A stretch of DNA of 45,482 nt from Methylococcaceae bacterium UBA975 (GCA_002292375.1 DBBV01000015.1:1-45482), one strand, 5' to 3'. Counted from the first letter of the stretch, positions 7,637-16,391 are shown. Numbers and translations: made by a program. The notes: a model not told the origin generated them from the sequence alone.

Positions 7637-8413
7637 TTACGACGTTAGTTCGCCTTTTTCGTTAATTACCTTAGGTAATAATTCAACCATGTATTTCATT
7701 ACCTGAATAAGTACGCCACTTAGTGCAATAATTGTCCAGCCAAAGAATACAAAACCCCAATGCAATGGTACTGTGAAATACTCTTCCATCAACCAGAATG
7801 CATGACCCCATTCGTTGTAACCAACAGTAGGTAACAACATAAATGGGCCACAAACCACTAACACTAATGCAATAGAAATTTTTCTAGCAAAAAATGGTAA
7901 GCGGGTTATTGCGTAAAAGAACAGGCTAAACCCTAAAATAATAAAGACAGGCATAGACATATAGAATAAAAAGATATGGCTCGGGGTGAAACTTGTATCC
8001 CTTACTACCGTTTGGTGCCAAGTCGCGTCCTGTTCAGCATAAAAACTACCTGCAAAATAAAATGCAAAGGCATAAACAACTAACATAGACACCCACAACA
8101 TTAAACGTCTCAACTCTTCACGAGGCTTTAAATTATTAAGGTGTTTATCCCTGGTCATCCATAGATATCCCACGAATGAAAAAAACAAGGTTACTTCAAC
8201 TATGATTTCACCCCAAAAAACTCTCATCCAATACTTATCAAACATAGGGTCTGTCGCATCAAGACCATAATCCCACGCAGCCCATTGTTGGTACCAACGC
8301 GCTCCACCAAAGATCATAATAAGGACGATTAGCCCCATGATCATCGGCTTTAAGTTAAATTTAAACGGTGCAATTGCTTTTGCTTGCCTCACTTCTTCGT
8401 GTGTTACAGCCAT
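7637..8413 (-). CDS. pmoC: Copper membrane monooxygenase subunit C (PmoC/AmoC family)
   Basis: A 258-residue membrane protein with about six helices. The CuC site ligands are present as D129, H133 and H146 (DATWH then TPSH), with the same spacing as Asp156/His160/His173 of the Methylococcus enzyme. The CuD ligands are present as N200, H204 and H218 (NEWGH then PLHWG), spaced as Asn227/His231/His245. The essential metal sites of this subunit therefore look intact. The start has a strong ribosome site AGGAGA about 7 bases upstream. It is the first gene of the operon and lies next to a promoter and a 30-bp palindrome. Confidence 0.95.
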   Translation of the reverse strand: MAVTHEEVRQAKAIAPFKFNLKPMIMGLIVLIMIFGGARWYQQWAAWDYGLDATDPMFDKYWMRVFWGEIIVEVTLFFSFVGYLWMTRDKHLNNLKPREELRRLMLWVSMLVVYAFAFYFAGSFYAEQDATWHQTVVRDTSFTPSHIFLFYMSMPVFIILGFSLFFYAITRLPFFARKISIALVLVVCGPFMLLPTVGYNEWGHAFWLMEEYFTVPLHWGFVFFGWTIIALSGVLIQVMKYMVELLPKVINEKGELTS

Positions 8414-8477
8414 AATATTCTCCTAAAAAGTTTTTCTAACGGGTCTTAGGTTAGTCCAATTTGCCTATCTATTCAAG

Positions 8478-8507
8478 TTATTTAAATGATTTAAATCATT
8501 TAAATAA
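8478..8507. promoter_or_regulatory. Perfect 30-bp palindrome, candidate operator of the pmo operon
   Basis: The sequence is its own exact reverse complement over 30 bases. It contains three TTTAAAT words at 9-base spacing (8481, 8490, 8499), close to one helical turn. It overlaps the last bases of the predicted pmoC -10 box and covers the likely transcription start, the usual place of a repressor site. No regulator gene lies beside the operon, so the binding protein, if any, is encoded elsewhere. Confidence 0.65.
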
Positions 8508-8533
8508 TATAGTTGCTTTTGCTTATATTCCAA
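8506..8533 (-). promoter_or_regulatory. Candidate sigma-70 promoter of the pmo operon
   Basis: On the minus strand a -35 box TTGGAA (8528-8533) and a -10 box TATATT (8506-8511) are spaced by 16 bases. Transcription would start near 8499 inside the palindrome, giving a leader of roughly 85 bases before pmoC. The boxes are good but not perfect matches, and the region is A/T-rich, so chance matches are possible. Confidence 0.45.
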
Positions 8534-8626
8534 AGTTATAGACCTTTAAATACATTTAAAATTCATTTTTTGTTATTTTACCGAACCATTCTCTAGAGAG
8601 ACACCTTCTTTAGTTCTATATTTAAA

Positions 8627-8655
8627 TTGTTGCTTGTTAACAGCAAACGTATAAT
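8627..8655 (+). promoter_or_regulatory. Candidate sigma-70 promoter of nhaD
   Basis: TTGTTG (8627-8632) and a perfect TATAAT (8650-8655) are separated by the ideal 17 bases. The start would fall near 8662, about 50 bases before the nhaD ATG. Confidence 0.6.
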
Positions 8656-8714
8656 CGCGCTAATTTTTTTATTCTCACTCTTTATCAACATTCACTGCAC
8701 ACAAGGATTTTAAG

Positions 8715-10160
8715 ATGTCTCGTATAATTGGTTTAGGCTGCTTGTTCTGCCTATTGTTCTCCAGCATGGCCTTTGCCTCCACTTCGAATATCCAAACTAC
8801 ATTAGATTTAACGACACACACTGTCGGTTATTTAGCTTTAATCGTTTTCAGCTTGGCCTATTTATTAGTGATTTTTGAGGATCAACTGCATTTACGTAAG
8901 TCTAAACCCGTACTCTTAGCTGCCGGTATTATTTGGATAATGATAGCCATTGTTTATCAGCAACATGGTTTTGATCACGCCGCTGAGGTCGCCTTGCGGC
9001 ATAACTTTTTAGAATACGCTGAGTTGTTTTTCTTTTTACTCGTCGCCATGACTTATATTAATGCGATGATTGAACGCGGTGTCTTTGATGCCTTGCGCGG
9101 TTGGTTGGTCAAAAAAGGCTTTAGTTATAAAAGTTTGTTTTGGTTATTAGGTATTCTTGCTTTCGTTATTTCGCCGGTAGCCGACAATCTGACCACCGCC
9201 TTAATTATGTGCACAGTTGCCCTAACTGTTGGGGCAAAAGAACCTAAGTTTATTGCTTTATCCTGCGTTGCCATTGTTGTAGGCGCTAACGCGGGAGGGG
9301 CATTTAGCCCATTTGGTGACATTACGACACTGATGGTCTGGCAAAAAGGCAGGGTCGACTTTACTGAGTTTTTTGTTTTATTCGTACCGTCGGCCATTAA
9401 CTACTTAGTGCCTGCAGCCATTATGCATTTTTTTGTTCCAGATGGAACGCCAGAGACCGTTGACGGTGAGCAGTTGAATGTAAAGCATGGCGGCACCATC
9501 ATTGTTGTTTTGTTCTTGCTTACCATTGTCACTGCCGTCAGTTTCCACAACTTTTTACACCTGCCGCCTGCTATCGGCATGATGACTGGTCTCGCTTATT
9601 TAAAATTCTTTGGTTACTATCTCAAAAGAACATCCTTAATAGAAAGTACAAAAACTGAAGATCGTTTCGATGAAGGATTTAATGCAGAAGACCAACCCTC
9701 TGATAGTCAACAAACCAAAGGCTTTGATGTCTTCCAAAAAATTGCCGGTGCTGAGTGGGATACCTTGTTTTTCTTTTACGGCGTGATTATGGCCGTTGGC
9801 GGACTCGGCTTTATCGGTTATTTAGGCATGGCCTCTGAGGCTATGTACGGTCAACTCGGCCCCACTTATGCCAACGTAATCGTTGGCCTACTATCAGCGA
9901 TTGTCGATAATATTCCAGTGATGTTTGCAATCTTAACTATGAACCCCGACATGTCACACGGTCAATGGTTGCTGGTAACACTCACCGCAGGTGTTGGTGG
10001 TAGCTTGCTGTCTGTTGGCTCTGCTGCGGGTGTAGCTTTAATGGGTCAAGCCCGAGGCATATACACCTTTGCCTCACATTTGAAATGGACACCTGTCATC
10101 GCCTTAGGTTACGCTGCCAGCATATACGCACATTTATGGATCAATGCCTCCCATTTTTAA
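8715..10160 (+). CDS. nhaD: Sodium/proton antiporter, NhaD family
   Basis: A 481-residue inner-membrane protein with an N-terminal hydrophobic leader ending near AFAS and about a dozen further helices. It carries the ion-transporter family blocks SPVADNLTTALIM (about 153-165), GANAGGAFSPFGDITTLMVW (about 192-211) and a second related half with IVDNIPVMFAIL (about 396-407), the inverted pair of DN-containing segments typical of NhaD. Members exchange Na+ or Li+ for H+ at alkaline pH in marine and halophilic bacteria. A 60-residue cytoplasmic acidic loop (about 305-345) is visible. The ribosome site AAGGAT lies 9 bases before the ATG. It diverges from the pmo operon. Confidence 0.92.
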   Translation: MSRIIGLGCLFCLLFSSMAFASTSNIQTTLDLTTHTVGYLALIVFSLAYLLVIFEDQLHLRKSKPVLLAAGIIWIMIAIVYQQHGFDHAAEVALRHNFLEYAELFFFLLVAMTYINAMIERGVFDALRGWLVKKGFSYKSLFWLLGILAFVISPVADNLTTALIMCTVALTVGAKEPKFIALSCVAIVVGANAGGAFSPFGDITTLMVWQKGRVDFTEFFVLFVPSAINYLVPAAIMHFFVPDGTPETVDGEQLNVKHGGTIIVVLFLLTIVTAVSFHNFLHLPPAIGMMTGLAYLKFFGYYLKRTSLIESTKTEDRFDEGFNAEDQPSDSQQTKGFDVFQKIAGAEWDTLFFFYGVIMAVGGLGFIGYLGMASEAMYGQLGPTYANVIVGLLSAIVDNIPVMFAILTMNPDMSHGQWLLVTLTAGVGGSLLSVGSAAGVALMGQARGIYTFASHLKWTPVIALGYAASIYAHLWINASHF

Positions 10161-10172
10161 TCACCAAACATC

Positions 10173-10694
10173 ATGAGCATGCCTTTTACCCTCCCCGTTG
10201 TTGGTTTTGCAGCCCGTAGCGGCACAGGAAAAACCACCTTACTGAGCCACCTCATTCCTCTTTTGAATGAGCGTGGCTTTAAAGTCGGCTTAATAAAACA
10301 CAGCCACCATGATTTTGATATCGATCAGCCTGGCAAAGACAGTTACCGCTTACGCAAAGCGGGGGCATCTCCAGTGGTCTTGGTTTCAAGTCACCGTCGC
10401 GCAGTGATTACGGAATTATCAGGCACCGAACCCACACTGGCCGAACAGCTGTATTGTTTTTCTAATACCGACATCGACCTTGTTATCGTAGAAGGCTTTA
10501 AGCAAGAACACTTTGCCAAAATAGAGCTCCACCGTGCCGAATTAGACAACCCCCTATTACACACAACAGACGCCTCTATAATCGCTATTGCTAGTGATAG
10601 TGAGCTTTCTGTTAATATTCCTTGCTTAGATATCAATAAACCTGAACAAGTGGCCGATTTTATGATCCAACAATTTCTTAATACGCGCGCATGA
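10173..10694 (+). CDS. mobB: Molybdopterin-guanine dinucleotide biosynthesis adaptor MobB
   Basis: A 173-residue P-loop protein with Walker A SGTGKTTL (about 16-23), KHSHHDFDID (about 45-54), DSYRLRKAGA (about 58-67) and DLVIVEGFKQE (about 107-117). These are the standard MobB blocks. The protein helps MobA attach GMP to molybdopterin. Its stop overlaps moeA by an ATGA junction, so the two are co-translated; the pair lies 12 bases after nhaD. No mobA is seen in the window. Confidence 0.92.
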   Translation: MSMPFTLPVVGFAARSGTGKTTLLSHLIPLLNERGFKVGLIKHSHHDFDIDQPGKDSYRLRKAGASPVVLVSSHRRAVITELSGTEPTLAEQLYCFSNTDIDLVIVEGFKQEHFAKIELHRAELDNPLLHTTDASIIAIASDSELSVNIPCLDINKPEQVADFMIQQFLNTRA

Positions 10695-11917
10695 TTGACC
10701 CATGCGCCAGCAAGGAATTACTTACGCTTAAGCAAGCGCTTAAGCGTATTCTTGATGCGTCGAACACCACGCTTAGTTATGAGCGAGTTAATTTAAAAAA
10801 TGCACGTAACCGAGTGCTCTACGAGTCCATACACTCAGCCATTGATGTTCCCAGTTTTCGCAATTCATCAATGGATGGTTACGCCTTACACCACCGTTAC
10901 ACAGAAGGCGACAAACCACGTCTGGTCGGCATTTCTTGGGCTGGGCGCCCGTACCTTGGCGATATAAAGCCAAATGAATGCATAAGGGTCTTTACCGGGG
11001 CATTCGTACCGGATCAATGTGATCGTGTGGTTATGCAAGAAAATGCACAACAAGAAAACGGACAACTCAGCATAAGCATACCCCCTTCACCCTATGAAAA
11101 CATTAGAAACATCGCCAGCGATACACAAAAAAACCAACACCTCTTTGACCCGGGAAAACGGTTAAAAACTGTTGATCTTGGTCTTCTTGCATCCTGTGGC
11201 ATTATGGAAGTCGCTGTTTTTAAGCGATTAAAAGTTGGTTTTTTTTCAACTGGTGACGAGCTGATACCGCTGGGTAGTACTGCAAGCATTGGGCAAATAT
11301 ACGATAGCAATCGCTATACCCTGCATGCCTTATTAGAAGAAGCTGGCGCTATTGCGATAGATATGGGTGTCATTAAAGACGAACCAGAAGCCGTTGAAGA
11401 GGCCCTGCTTTCAGCATCCGCTAGTTGTGATGTCATTATTACAAGTGGCGGCGTATCCGTCGGTGATGCTGACTTTATTACCCCCACTTTAGCCAAAATA
11501 GGCCGCATTGATGCTTGGAAAGTTGCGATTAAACCTGGCAAACCGCTAGTCTTTGGCAAAATCAATAACGCGCTTTTTTTTGGTCTACCAGGCAACCCCG
11601 TGTCAGTGGTGATTACGTTTCAACAAATCGTACTACCCAGTTTACAAAAACTGATGGGGCAATGCTCTCAACAAGCCATTCACTTACAAGCCATTTGTGA
11701 AGAAACGATAAAAAAGCAAGCGGGTCGCATGGAGTTTCAACGCGGCATTGCCACGAATAACAATGGGCAACTAACCGTCCGTACAACCGGCGACCAAGGC
11801 TCACATAGATTGAACTCGTTGTCTGATGCGAATTGTTTAATCGTACTACAACAAGCTGACGGTGATATCGCTAAAGGACAGACCGTCAACATTCAGTTAT
11901 TGGAAAACAGCGTATGA
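10691..11917 (+). CDS. moeA: Molybdopterin molybdenumtransferase MoeA
   Basis: A 408-residue enzyme that inserts molybdenum into adenylated molybdopterin. Visible blocks are SMDGYAL (about 60-66), FSTGDEL (about 179-185), IYDSNRYTL (about 197-205), TSGGVSVGDADF (about 253-264), and GKPLVFG..FFGLPGNPVSV (about 281-304), all normal for MoeA, and the length is usual. The start overlaps mobB (ATGA) and the end overlaps galE (ATGA), giving a tight three-gene unit. The presence of mobB and moeA implies at least one molybdoenzyme in the cell, none of which is in this window. Confidence 0.94.
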   Translation: MIDPCASKELLTLKQALKRILDASNTTLSYERVNLKNARNRVLYESIHSAIDVPSFRNSSMDGYALHHRYTEGDKPRLVGISWAGRPYLGDIKPNECIRVFTGAFVPDQCDRVVMQENAQQENGQLSISIPPSPYENIRNIASDTQKNQHLFDPGKRLKTVDLGLLASCGIMEVAVFKRLKVGFFSTGDELIPLGSTASIGQIYDSNRYTLHALLEEAGAIAIDMGVIKDEPEAVEEALLSASASCDVIITSGGVSVGDADFITPTLAKIGRIDAWKVAIKPGKPLVFGKINNALFFGLPGNPVSVVITFQQIVLPSLQKLMGQCSQQAIHLQAICEETIKKQAGRMEFQRGIATNNNGQLTVRTTGDQGSHRLNSLSDANCLIVLQQADGDIAKGQTVNIQLLENSV

Positions 11918-12921
11918 CAAAATCCTCTATATTAATCACTGGCGGTGCTGGCTACATCGGTAGCCACGTGATCAAACTACTTGGGCAGCGCAAAGAAAAT
12001 ATCATCGTTTTAGACGATTTATCCAGTGGTTTCGAAACGTCTGTTTTATACGGCGAATTCATTAAGGGCAGTACCGGTGATCAAGCACTGGTGGACAACA
12101 TTATCAAGTACAACAAGGTTGAGTCGGTCTTGCATTTTGCCGCTCACACCATTGTTCCAGAATCTGTTGAGAACCCATTAAAATATTATAAAAACAACAC
12201 CTGTTGCACACGTAATTTACTTGAATGTTGCACAGCTGCTGGCATTAAACAGTTTATATTTAGCTCGACCGCAGCAGTGTATGGCGAGTTGAAAACTGGT
12301 TTTGCCAGCGAGGACACACCCACTGCCCCCATCAACCCGTATGGCTCATCTAAATTGATGAGCGAACAAATGATCAGGGACTTATCCCAATCCAGTTCAC
12401 TCAGGCATGTGATCCTACGTTATTTTAATGTCGCTGGCTCCGACCCAGACGGGCTAATTGGGCAATCCACCCGTAACGCAACCCTGCTAATTAAAGTGGC
12501 GGCTGAAGTCGCTTTAGGTAAACGTGCACAACTAAAGGTATTTGGCACCGACTATACAACCCCAGACGGTACAGGTGTTCGCGATTACATCCACGTGACA
12601 GACCTCGCCAGTGCCCACGTCGACGCCTTAGATTACCTGCGTAACAACGGCCAATCAACAACGCTTAACTGCGGTTATGGGCACGGCTTTAGTGTTAACG
12701 ACGTGATTAACGCGGTCAACAAGGTTCACGGCACCGCGATTAACGTACAAACCATGCCCCGACGTGCAGGTGACCCCGCACAGTTAGTGTCTGTTGCCGA
12801 CAAAATTCAGCAGACGCTGGGCTGGCGGCCACAATACGATGATTTAGAGTTTATTGTTACGACGTCGTTAGCGTGGGAAAAAAAACTATCCGAACTTAAG
12901 GCTGCTGAACAAACGCTTTAA
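11914..12921 (+). CDS. galE: UDP-glucose 4-epimerase
   Basis: A 335-residue short-chain dehydrogenase-fold enzyme interconverting UDP-glucose and UDP-galactose. It has the NAD-binding GGAGYIGSH (about 8-16), the FAAHT segment (about 78-82), catalytic SSTAAVYG with the Tyr-x3-Lys pair in NPYGSSK (about 143-149), and RYFNVAGSDPDG (about 170-181). The end shows the usual GDPAQLV and LGWRPQYDDLE. It overlaps moeA by 4 bases, an uncommon partner for a sugar enzyme. Its 3' end overlaps the 3' end of the convergent aminotransferase pseudogene by 26 bases. Confidence 0.92.
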   Translation: MTKSSILITGGAGYIGSHVIKLLGQRKENIIVLDDLSSGFETSVLYGEFIKGSTGDQALVDNIIKYNKVESVLHFAAHTIVPESVENPLKYYKNNTCCTRNLLECCTAAGIKQFIFSSTAAVYGELKTGFASEDTPTAPINPYGSSKLMSEQMIRDLSQSSSLRHVILRYFNVAGSDPDGLIGQSTRNATLLIKVAAEVALGKRAQLKVFGTDYTTPDGTGVRDYIHVTDLASAHVDALDYLRNNGQSTTLNCGYGHGFSVNDVINAVNKVHGTAINVQTMPRRAGDPAQLVSVADKIQQTLGWRPQYDDLEFIVTTSLAWEKKLSELKAAEQTL

Positions 12922-14021
12922 TTCTTTGCAAGCCCTCTGTAATCTGCTCAATCGAGGTTGTATACGCAAAGCGTAGATAACGCTCTGGCGCATTACCACC
13001 AAAATCGATACCGGGCGTCACTGCAACACCCTGTTTTTCTAATAATTCTAATGCGAAGGTATAACTGTTATCAGTAAAGTGGCTGCAATCGGCATAAATA
13101 TAAAAGGCGCCATGCGGCTTATGCGGAATAACAAAACCCAGTTCAATCAAACCTGCATAAAGCACATCGCGGCGGCGTTTAAACTCCTCGCGTCGTTGCA
13201 ATAAAATACCCTGTGTTGACACATCAAATGCAGCTAATGCGGCGTGTTGTGAATGCGAGGGTGCCGAAATGTATAAATTTTGTAATAAGCGATTTGCTGC
13301 ATTAATCGCGTACTCTGGCACGATCAGCCAACCCAAACGCCAACCTGTCATACCAAAAAACTTAGAAAAGCTATTAATTACAAAGGTTTGATCGGAAAAG
13401 GATAAGGCTGACACCGCAGGTTGATCATAGACCAGGCCATGATAGATTTCATCAGAGATCAAAAAACCTGATTTTTTTTCACTCACTTTGATTAATTCCG
13501 CTAGGTTTTTGGCTGGGATAATATTACCCGTCGGATTGGATGGGGAGGCTAGCATCACCCCTTTCGTTTTAGGCCCCCAATGTTCAAGTACCCGTTCAGG
13601 CGTTAATTGAAAATCGTCTTCAAGCGCAACATTAATTGTTTTAGGAATACCCTGGATCAGCCATCAACACCTCATCCCCGTGCTCTAAAACCGCAGCTAA
13701 AGCAATCGTTAAGGCACCTGATGCACCCGGCGTAATAAAAATCCGCTCGGGCGGAACGACCACGTGGTATTGCTCTAGGTAAAAGGCAGCGATTTTTTCT
13801 CGCAATGCTAACAAACCTTGGGCTTCAGTGTAATGAATCGCCCCTGTTTGTAAAAATCGTATACCCTGATCAATGATCGGTTGCGGGGTTGTAAAGTCCG
13901 GCTCCCCTACTTCCATGTGAATAACATGTCGGCCCTGTGATTCTAACGCCTTGGCCCTAGACATAACCTCCATTACGTGAAACGAAGTGACCGCCTTCAT
14001 TTTGTTTGATACTTTTTGCAT
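12896..14021 (-). pseudogene. Class I/II PLP aminotransferase, broken by frameshift with small deletion
   Basis: The first part (14021 to about 13640) encodes the aminotransferase N-domain: SRAKALESQGRHVIHMEVGE, HYTEAQGLLALRE, ITPGASGALT and DEVLMADPGY. The frame then meets a TAA at once. Coding resumes one frame over at about 13647 (PKTINVALEDDFQLTPERV) and continues through ASPSNPTGN, SDEIYHGLVYD, and INSFSKFFGMTGWRLGW (with the PLP lysine in SFSKFF) to the end. Compared with the family, about 13 residues between DPGYP and the next segment are missing, so the lesion is a deletion of some 40 bases plus a frame change, not one lost base. The rest of both halves looks well conserved, suggesting a recent break or an assembly error. 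The nearest function is a valine/aspartate-type transaminase. Confidence 0.85.
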
Positions 14022-14178
14022 AACCACCAAAAACCTTTGTAGAAACCGTTTAATAAGACTATATTCTAAAGCAAGGCGTGTTGAATAATCTCAGCTAAAA
14101 CAATAAAAACATTGCGATTCACCGCAAAATCTGATATTTATTCGCGCTTAATTTTTTTAACCGTTGGTAACAAACATA

Positions 14179-14619
14179 ATGGCAACCTTAAACGACAATA
14201 ACTTAGATCCAGGTCAGCTGGAATTTAAACCATACAAAGCGGCAAAAGGCGAAGAGCACATGAGCCCTGCCCAACTTGAGCACTTCAAAAGTATTTTAAT
14301 ACAATGGAAAGAAGGCTTAATGAGTGACGTCGATAAAACCGTTCATCATATGCAAGATGAAGCGTCTAACTTTCCTGACCCTACTGACAGGGCAACACAA
14401 GAATCCGACTTTAGCCTTGAGTTACGCACACGAGATCGCGAACGCAAACTGGTGAAAAAAATTGATGAGTCATTAAACCTTATCGATAACGGTGATTATG
14501 GCTTTTGTGAATCCTGTGGCATTGACATCAGCCTTAAACGGCTTGAAGCTCGCCCAACAGCGACCCAATGCATCGACTGTAAGTCACTGGATGAGATTAG
14601 AGAAAAACAAAAAATTTAA
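14179..14619 (+). CDS. dksA: RNA polymerase-binding transcription factor DksA
   Basis: About 146 residues from the ATG at 14179; a TTG 15 bases earlier is a less likely start. The coiled-coil region contains the tip signature DEASNFPDPTDRATQE, with the acidic residues known to act in the RNA polymerase secondary channel. A four-cysteine zinc finger follows (CESC then CIDC, 17 residues apart). The end IREKQ matches E. coli DksA. It works with ppGpp to set rRNA and amino-acid promoter activity. It is followed by gluQ, the same order as in E. coli. Confidence 0.95.
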   Translation: MATLNDNNLDPGQLEFKPYKAAKGEEHMSPAQLEHFKSILIQWKEGLMSDVDKTVHHMQDEASNFPDPTDRATQESDFSLELRTRDRERKLVKKIDESLNLIDNGDYGFCESCGIDISLKRLEARPTATQCIDCKSLDEIREKQKI

Positions 14620-14646
14620 CGCTTTATCTTAACCGTCTGCAGGCCC

Positions 14647-15549
14647 TTGTCTACGAAAGGCCATGTTTACAGGGGGCGTTTTGCCCCTTCACCCACCGGA
14701 CCGTTGCATTTTGGATCTTTGTACACCGCTGTTGCGAGTTTTCTTCAAGCTCGTGCTAGTGGTGGTAAGTGGCTGGTTCGTATGGATGACTTAGACCCCT
14801 TTCGTTGCCGACCCGCCTATGCAACGCACATCTTAAAAACCCTTGAGCAGTACGGTCTTATCTGGGACGAAAGCGTGTTATATCAAAGTACACGCCAATC
14901 GAGCTATAAAGCCGCGTTAGATAAGTTGGATAGCATGCAGTACTTATACCCGTGCAGCTGTTCTAGGCAAGATTTAATCAAACGCGGGGTTAAACACGGT
15001 GTTTACGATCAATATTGCTTGCAACACAAGCCCAATATTAACCTGCCACACGCGATAAGGATTCGACTGTCCATCGACAGCATAGAGTTTTCTGACACCG
15101 TTCAAGGCTCCCGTCAATACCCACTAAAAAAAAATGCGGGTGATTTTGTTATCTTCCGCAAAGACCAGGTCTTTGCATACCATTTAGCCGTTGTATTGGA
15201 TGATGCTGAACAAGGCATCACCCATGTTTTACGTGGTCACGACCTAATCGACAGCACCGCTCAACAACTCTTTTTACAGCAACTGCTTGGTATCAAGCCC
15301 CCCATTTACGCCCACATTCCAGTTATAAGCGATGCTCAAGGGGTTAAACTAAGCAAGCAAACCTACGCAAGGGATATTTCCTTATCGCCTGTTAGAGAGA
15401 CACTGGTAAGCGCACTCACCCATTTAAACCTAAACCCACCCGCCGACCTAGCTAGCTGCCATTTAAACGATATATTAGATTGGGGTGTCGAGCATTGGTC
15501 GAATGATTTGATCAAACGTCAGGACGCCATCGTCATGCCAGCGTATTAA
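14647..15549 (+). CDS. gluQ: Glutamyl-Q tRNA(Asp) synthetase
   Basis: A 300-residue truncated glutamyl-tRNA synthetase paralogue that loads glutamate onto queuosine of tRNA(Asp). It has FAPSPTGPLHFGS (HIGH-type motif, about 12-24), RMDDLDPFR, a cysteine cluster PCSCSRQ (about 101-107) with Tyr/Cys ligands further on, HVLRGHDL, and KLSKQ as the KMSKS-type motif. It lacks the anticodon-binding domain, as expected for GluQ-RS. The start is a TTG at 14647 with AGG about 5 bases upstream; no ATG fits. It lies 27 bases after dksA. Confidence 0.93.
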   Translation: MSTKGHVYRGRFAPSPTGPLHFGSLYTAVASFLQARASGGKWLVRMDDLDPFRCRPAYATHILKTLEQYGLIWDESVLYQSTRQSSYKAALDKLDSMQYLYPCSCSRQDLIKRGVKHGVYDQYCLQHKPNINLPHAIRIRLSIDSIEFSDTVQGSRQYPLKKNAGDFVIFRKDQVFAYHLAVVLDDAEQGITHVLRGHDLIDSTAQQLFLQQLLGIKPPIYAHIPVISDAQGVKLSKQTYARDISLSPVRETLVSALTHLNLNPPADLASCHLNDILDWGVEHWSNDLIKRQDAIVMPAY

Positions 15550-15619
15550 AAAGCTAATTCACCTGTACGTTTTTACTGTAAGACTCTAAAATCATACTGA
15601 ATCAGTAAACGTGACCTTC

Positions 15620-16375
15620 ATGACAAACAACGCTAAAACAAGCTTTGAGACTATTTTTGAACAATTTCAGTCGATTGTCGATAACACAATACCTGAGCAA
15701 TACAAACCCTTACTAGCTCACCTTAATGAACAAGGGCTTTTCTACCAGCAATTTATTCAATCACTGAATAACAAGGAAGCGGATTTATCGTCATTTTGGG
15801 CCCTGCCAAATAGTTGGGGCGATAATGGGCCTGCTGCAGAACACACTAACGACTGGTTTAAATTGTTTTTTGCACTAAATGCTTCGTCCGCTAACAGCGA
15901 ACCCCCTTCGATCGACACGGCGTGGTCATTATTTAACCAACCAACGCAACAAACAGTCGAGAGCCTAAAGGCTCTGCAGCGCGCTTTTGTTGACATCAAT
16001 CAATTGCACACCGAACTTGGTCAACTCGCTTTGCAGCGTTTTGAAAAACTTCAACAAGCAGTCGATGGAGAACCGACTGAAGCACAGTCATGCAAACACT
16101 GGCTTCAAGCTGGCGAAGAGACCTTTAAAAAAGTCACTCAAACTGAACCCTACCTTGATGCTCAAAAACGTTTATTTGAAGCGTTGAAGCAATTAAAAAC
16201 ACAACAGCAGGCCTTTGCTACACAGCTGAGCCAACAACTGGGGCTTCCTTCACAACAAACCATCGATGATTTAAAGAACGCCTTACACCAATTACGCACC
16301 GAATTTGCGCAGTACAAAGAACACACCGAGGCGACTATACACCGCTTCGAACAACGCCTTAAAAAACGTCACTAA
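15620..16375 (+). CDS. phaE: PHA synthase subunit PhaE (class III)
   Basis: About 251 residues from the ATG at 15620 (a GTG at 15611 is an alternative). The N-terminal half is hydrophilic and helical with LPNSWGDNG and NDWFKLFFAL; the C-terminal third is a long coiled coil rich in Gln and Leu ending in HRFEQRLKK. PhaE proteins are poorly conserved, so this call relies on the adjoining phaC and on length and coiled coil. PhaE activates the catalytic PhaC subunit at the storage granule. The gene order phaE-phaC, with a 16-base gap, suggests one transcript. Confidence 0.8.
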   Translation: MTNNAKTSFETIFEQFQSIVDNTIPEQYKPLLAHLNEQGLFYQQFIQSLNNKEADLSSFWALPNSWGDNGPAAEHTNDWFKLFFALNASSANSEPPSIDTAWSLFNQPTQQTVESLKALQRAFVDINQLHTELGQLALQRFEKLQQAVDGEPTEAQSCKHWLQAGEETFKKVTQTEPYLDAQKRLFEALKQLKTQQQAFATQLSQQLGLPSQQTIDDLKNALHQLRTEFAQYKEHTEATIHRFEQRLKKRH

Positions 16376-16391
16376 ACACCCTCTTCCTCCT

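Larger units (their letters stand above)
8414..8714. other. Divergent regulatory region between pmoC and nhaD
   Basis: This 301-base A/T-rich stretch has no gene. It holds a perfect 30-bp palindrome (8478-8507), a candidate sigma-70 promoter towards pmoC and one towards nhaD. Further TTTAAA-containing words occur around 8546-8560 and 8619-8627. Leaders are about 85 bases for pmoC and about 50 bases for nhaD. No riboswitch-like fold was recognised. Confidence 0.7.

Noticed and set aside
4868..8413. The pmo operon as a horizontally acquired island
   Set aside because: No transposase, integrase, tRNA or direct repeats flank it, and by eye its codon use is similar to the neighbours; a composition test would be needed.
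5475..8413. Firm assignment as ammonia monooxygenase or methane monooxygenase
   Set aside because: Metal ligands are shared by the whole superfamily and no diagnostic partner gene lies in the window.
11914..12921. galE as part of a polysaccharide cluster
   Set aside because: No other sugar nucleotide or glycosyltransferase gene is nearby; it only overlaps moeA.
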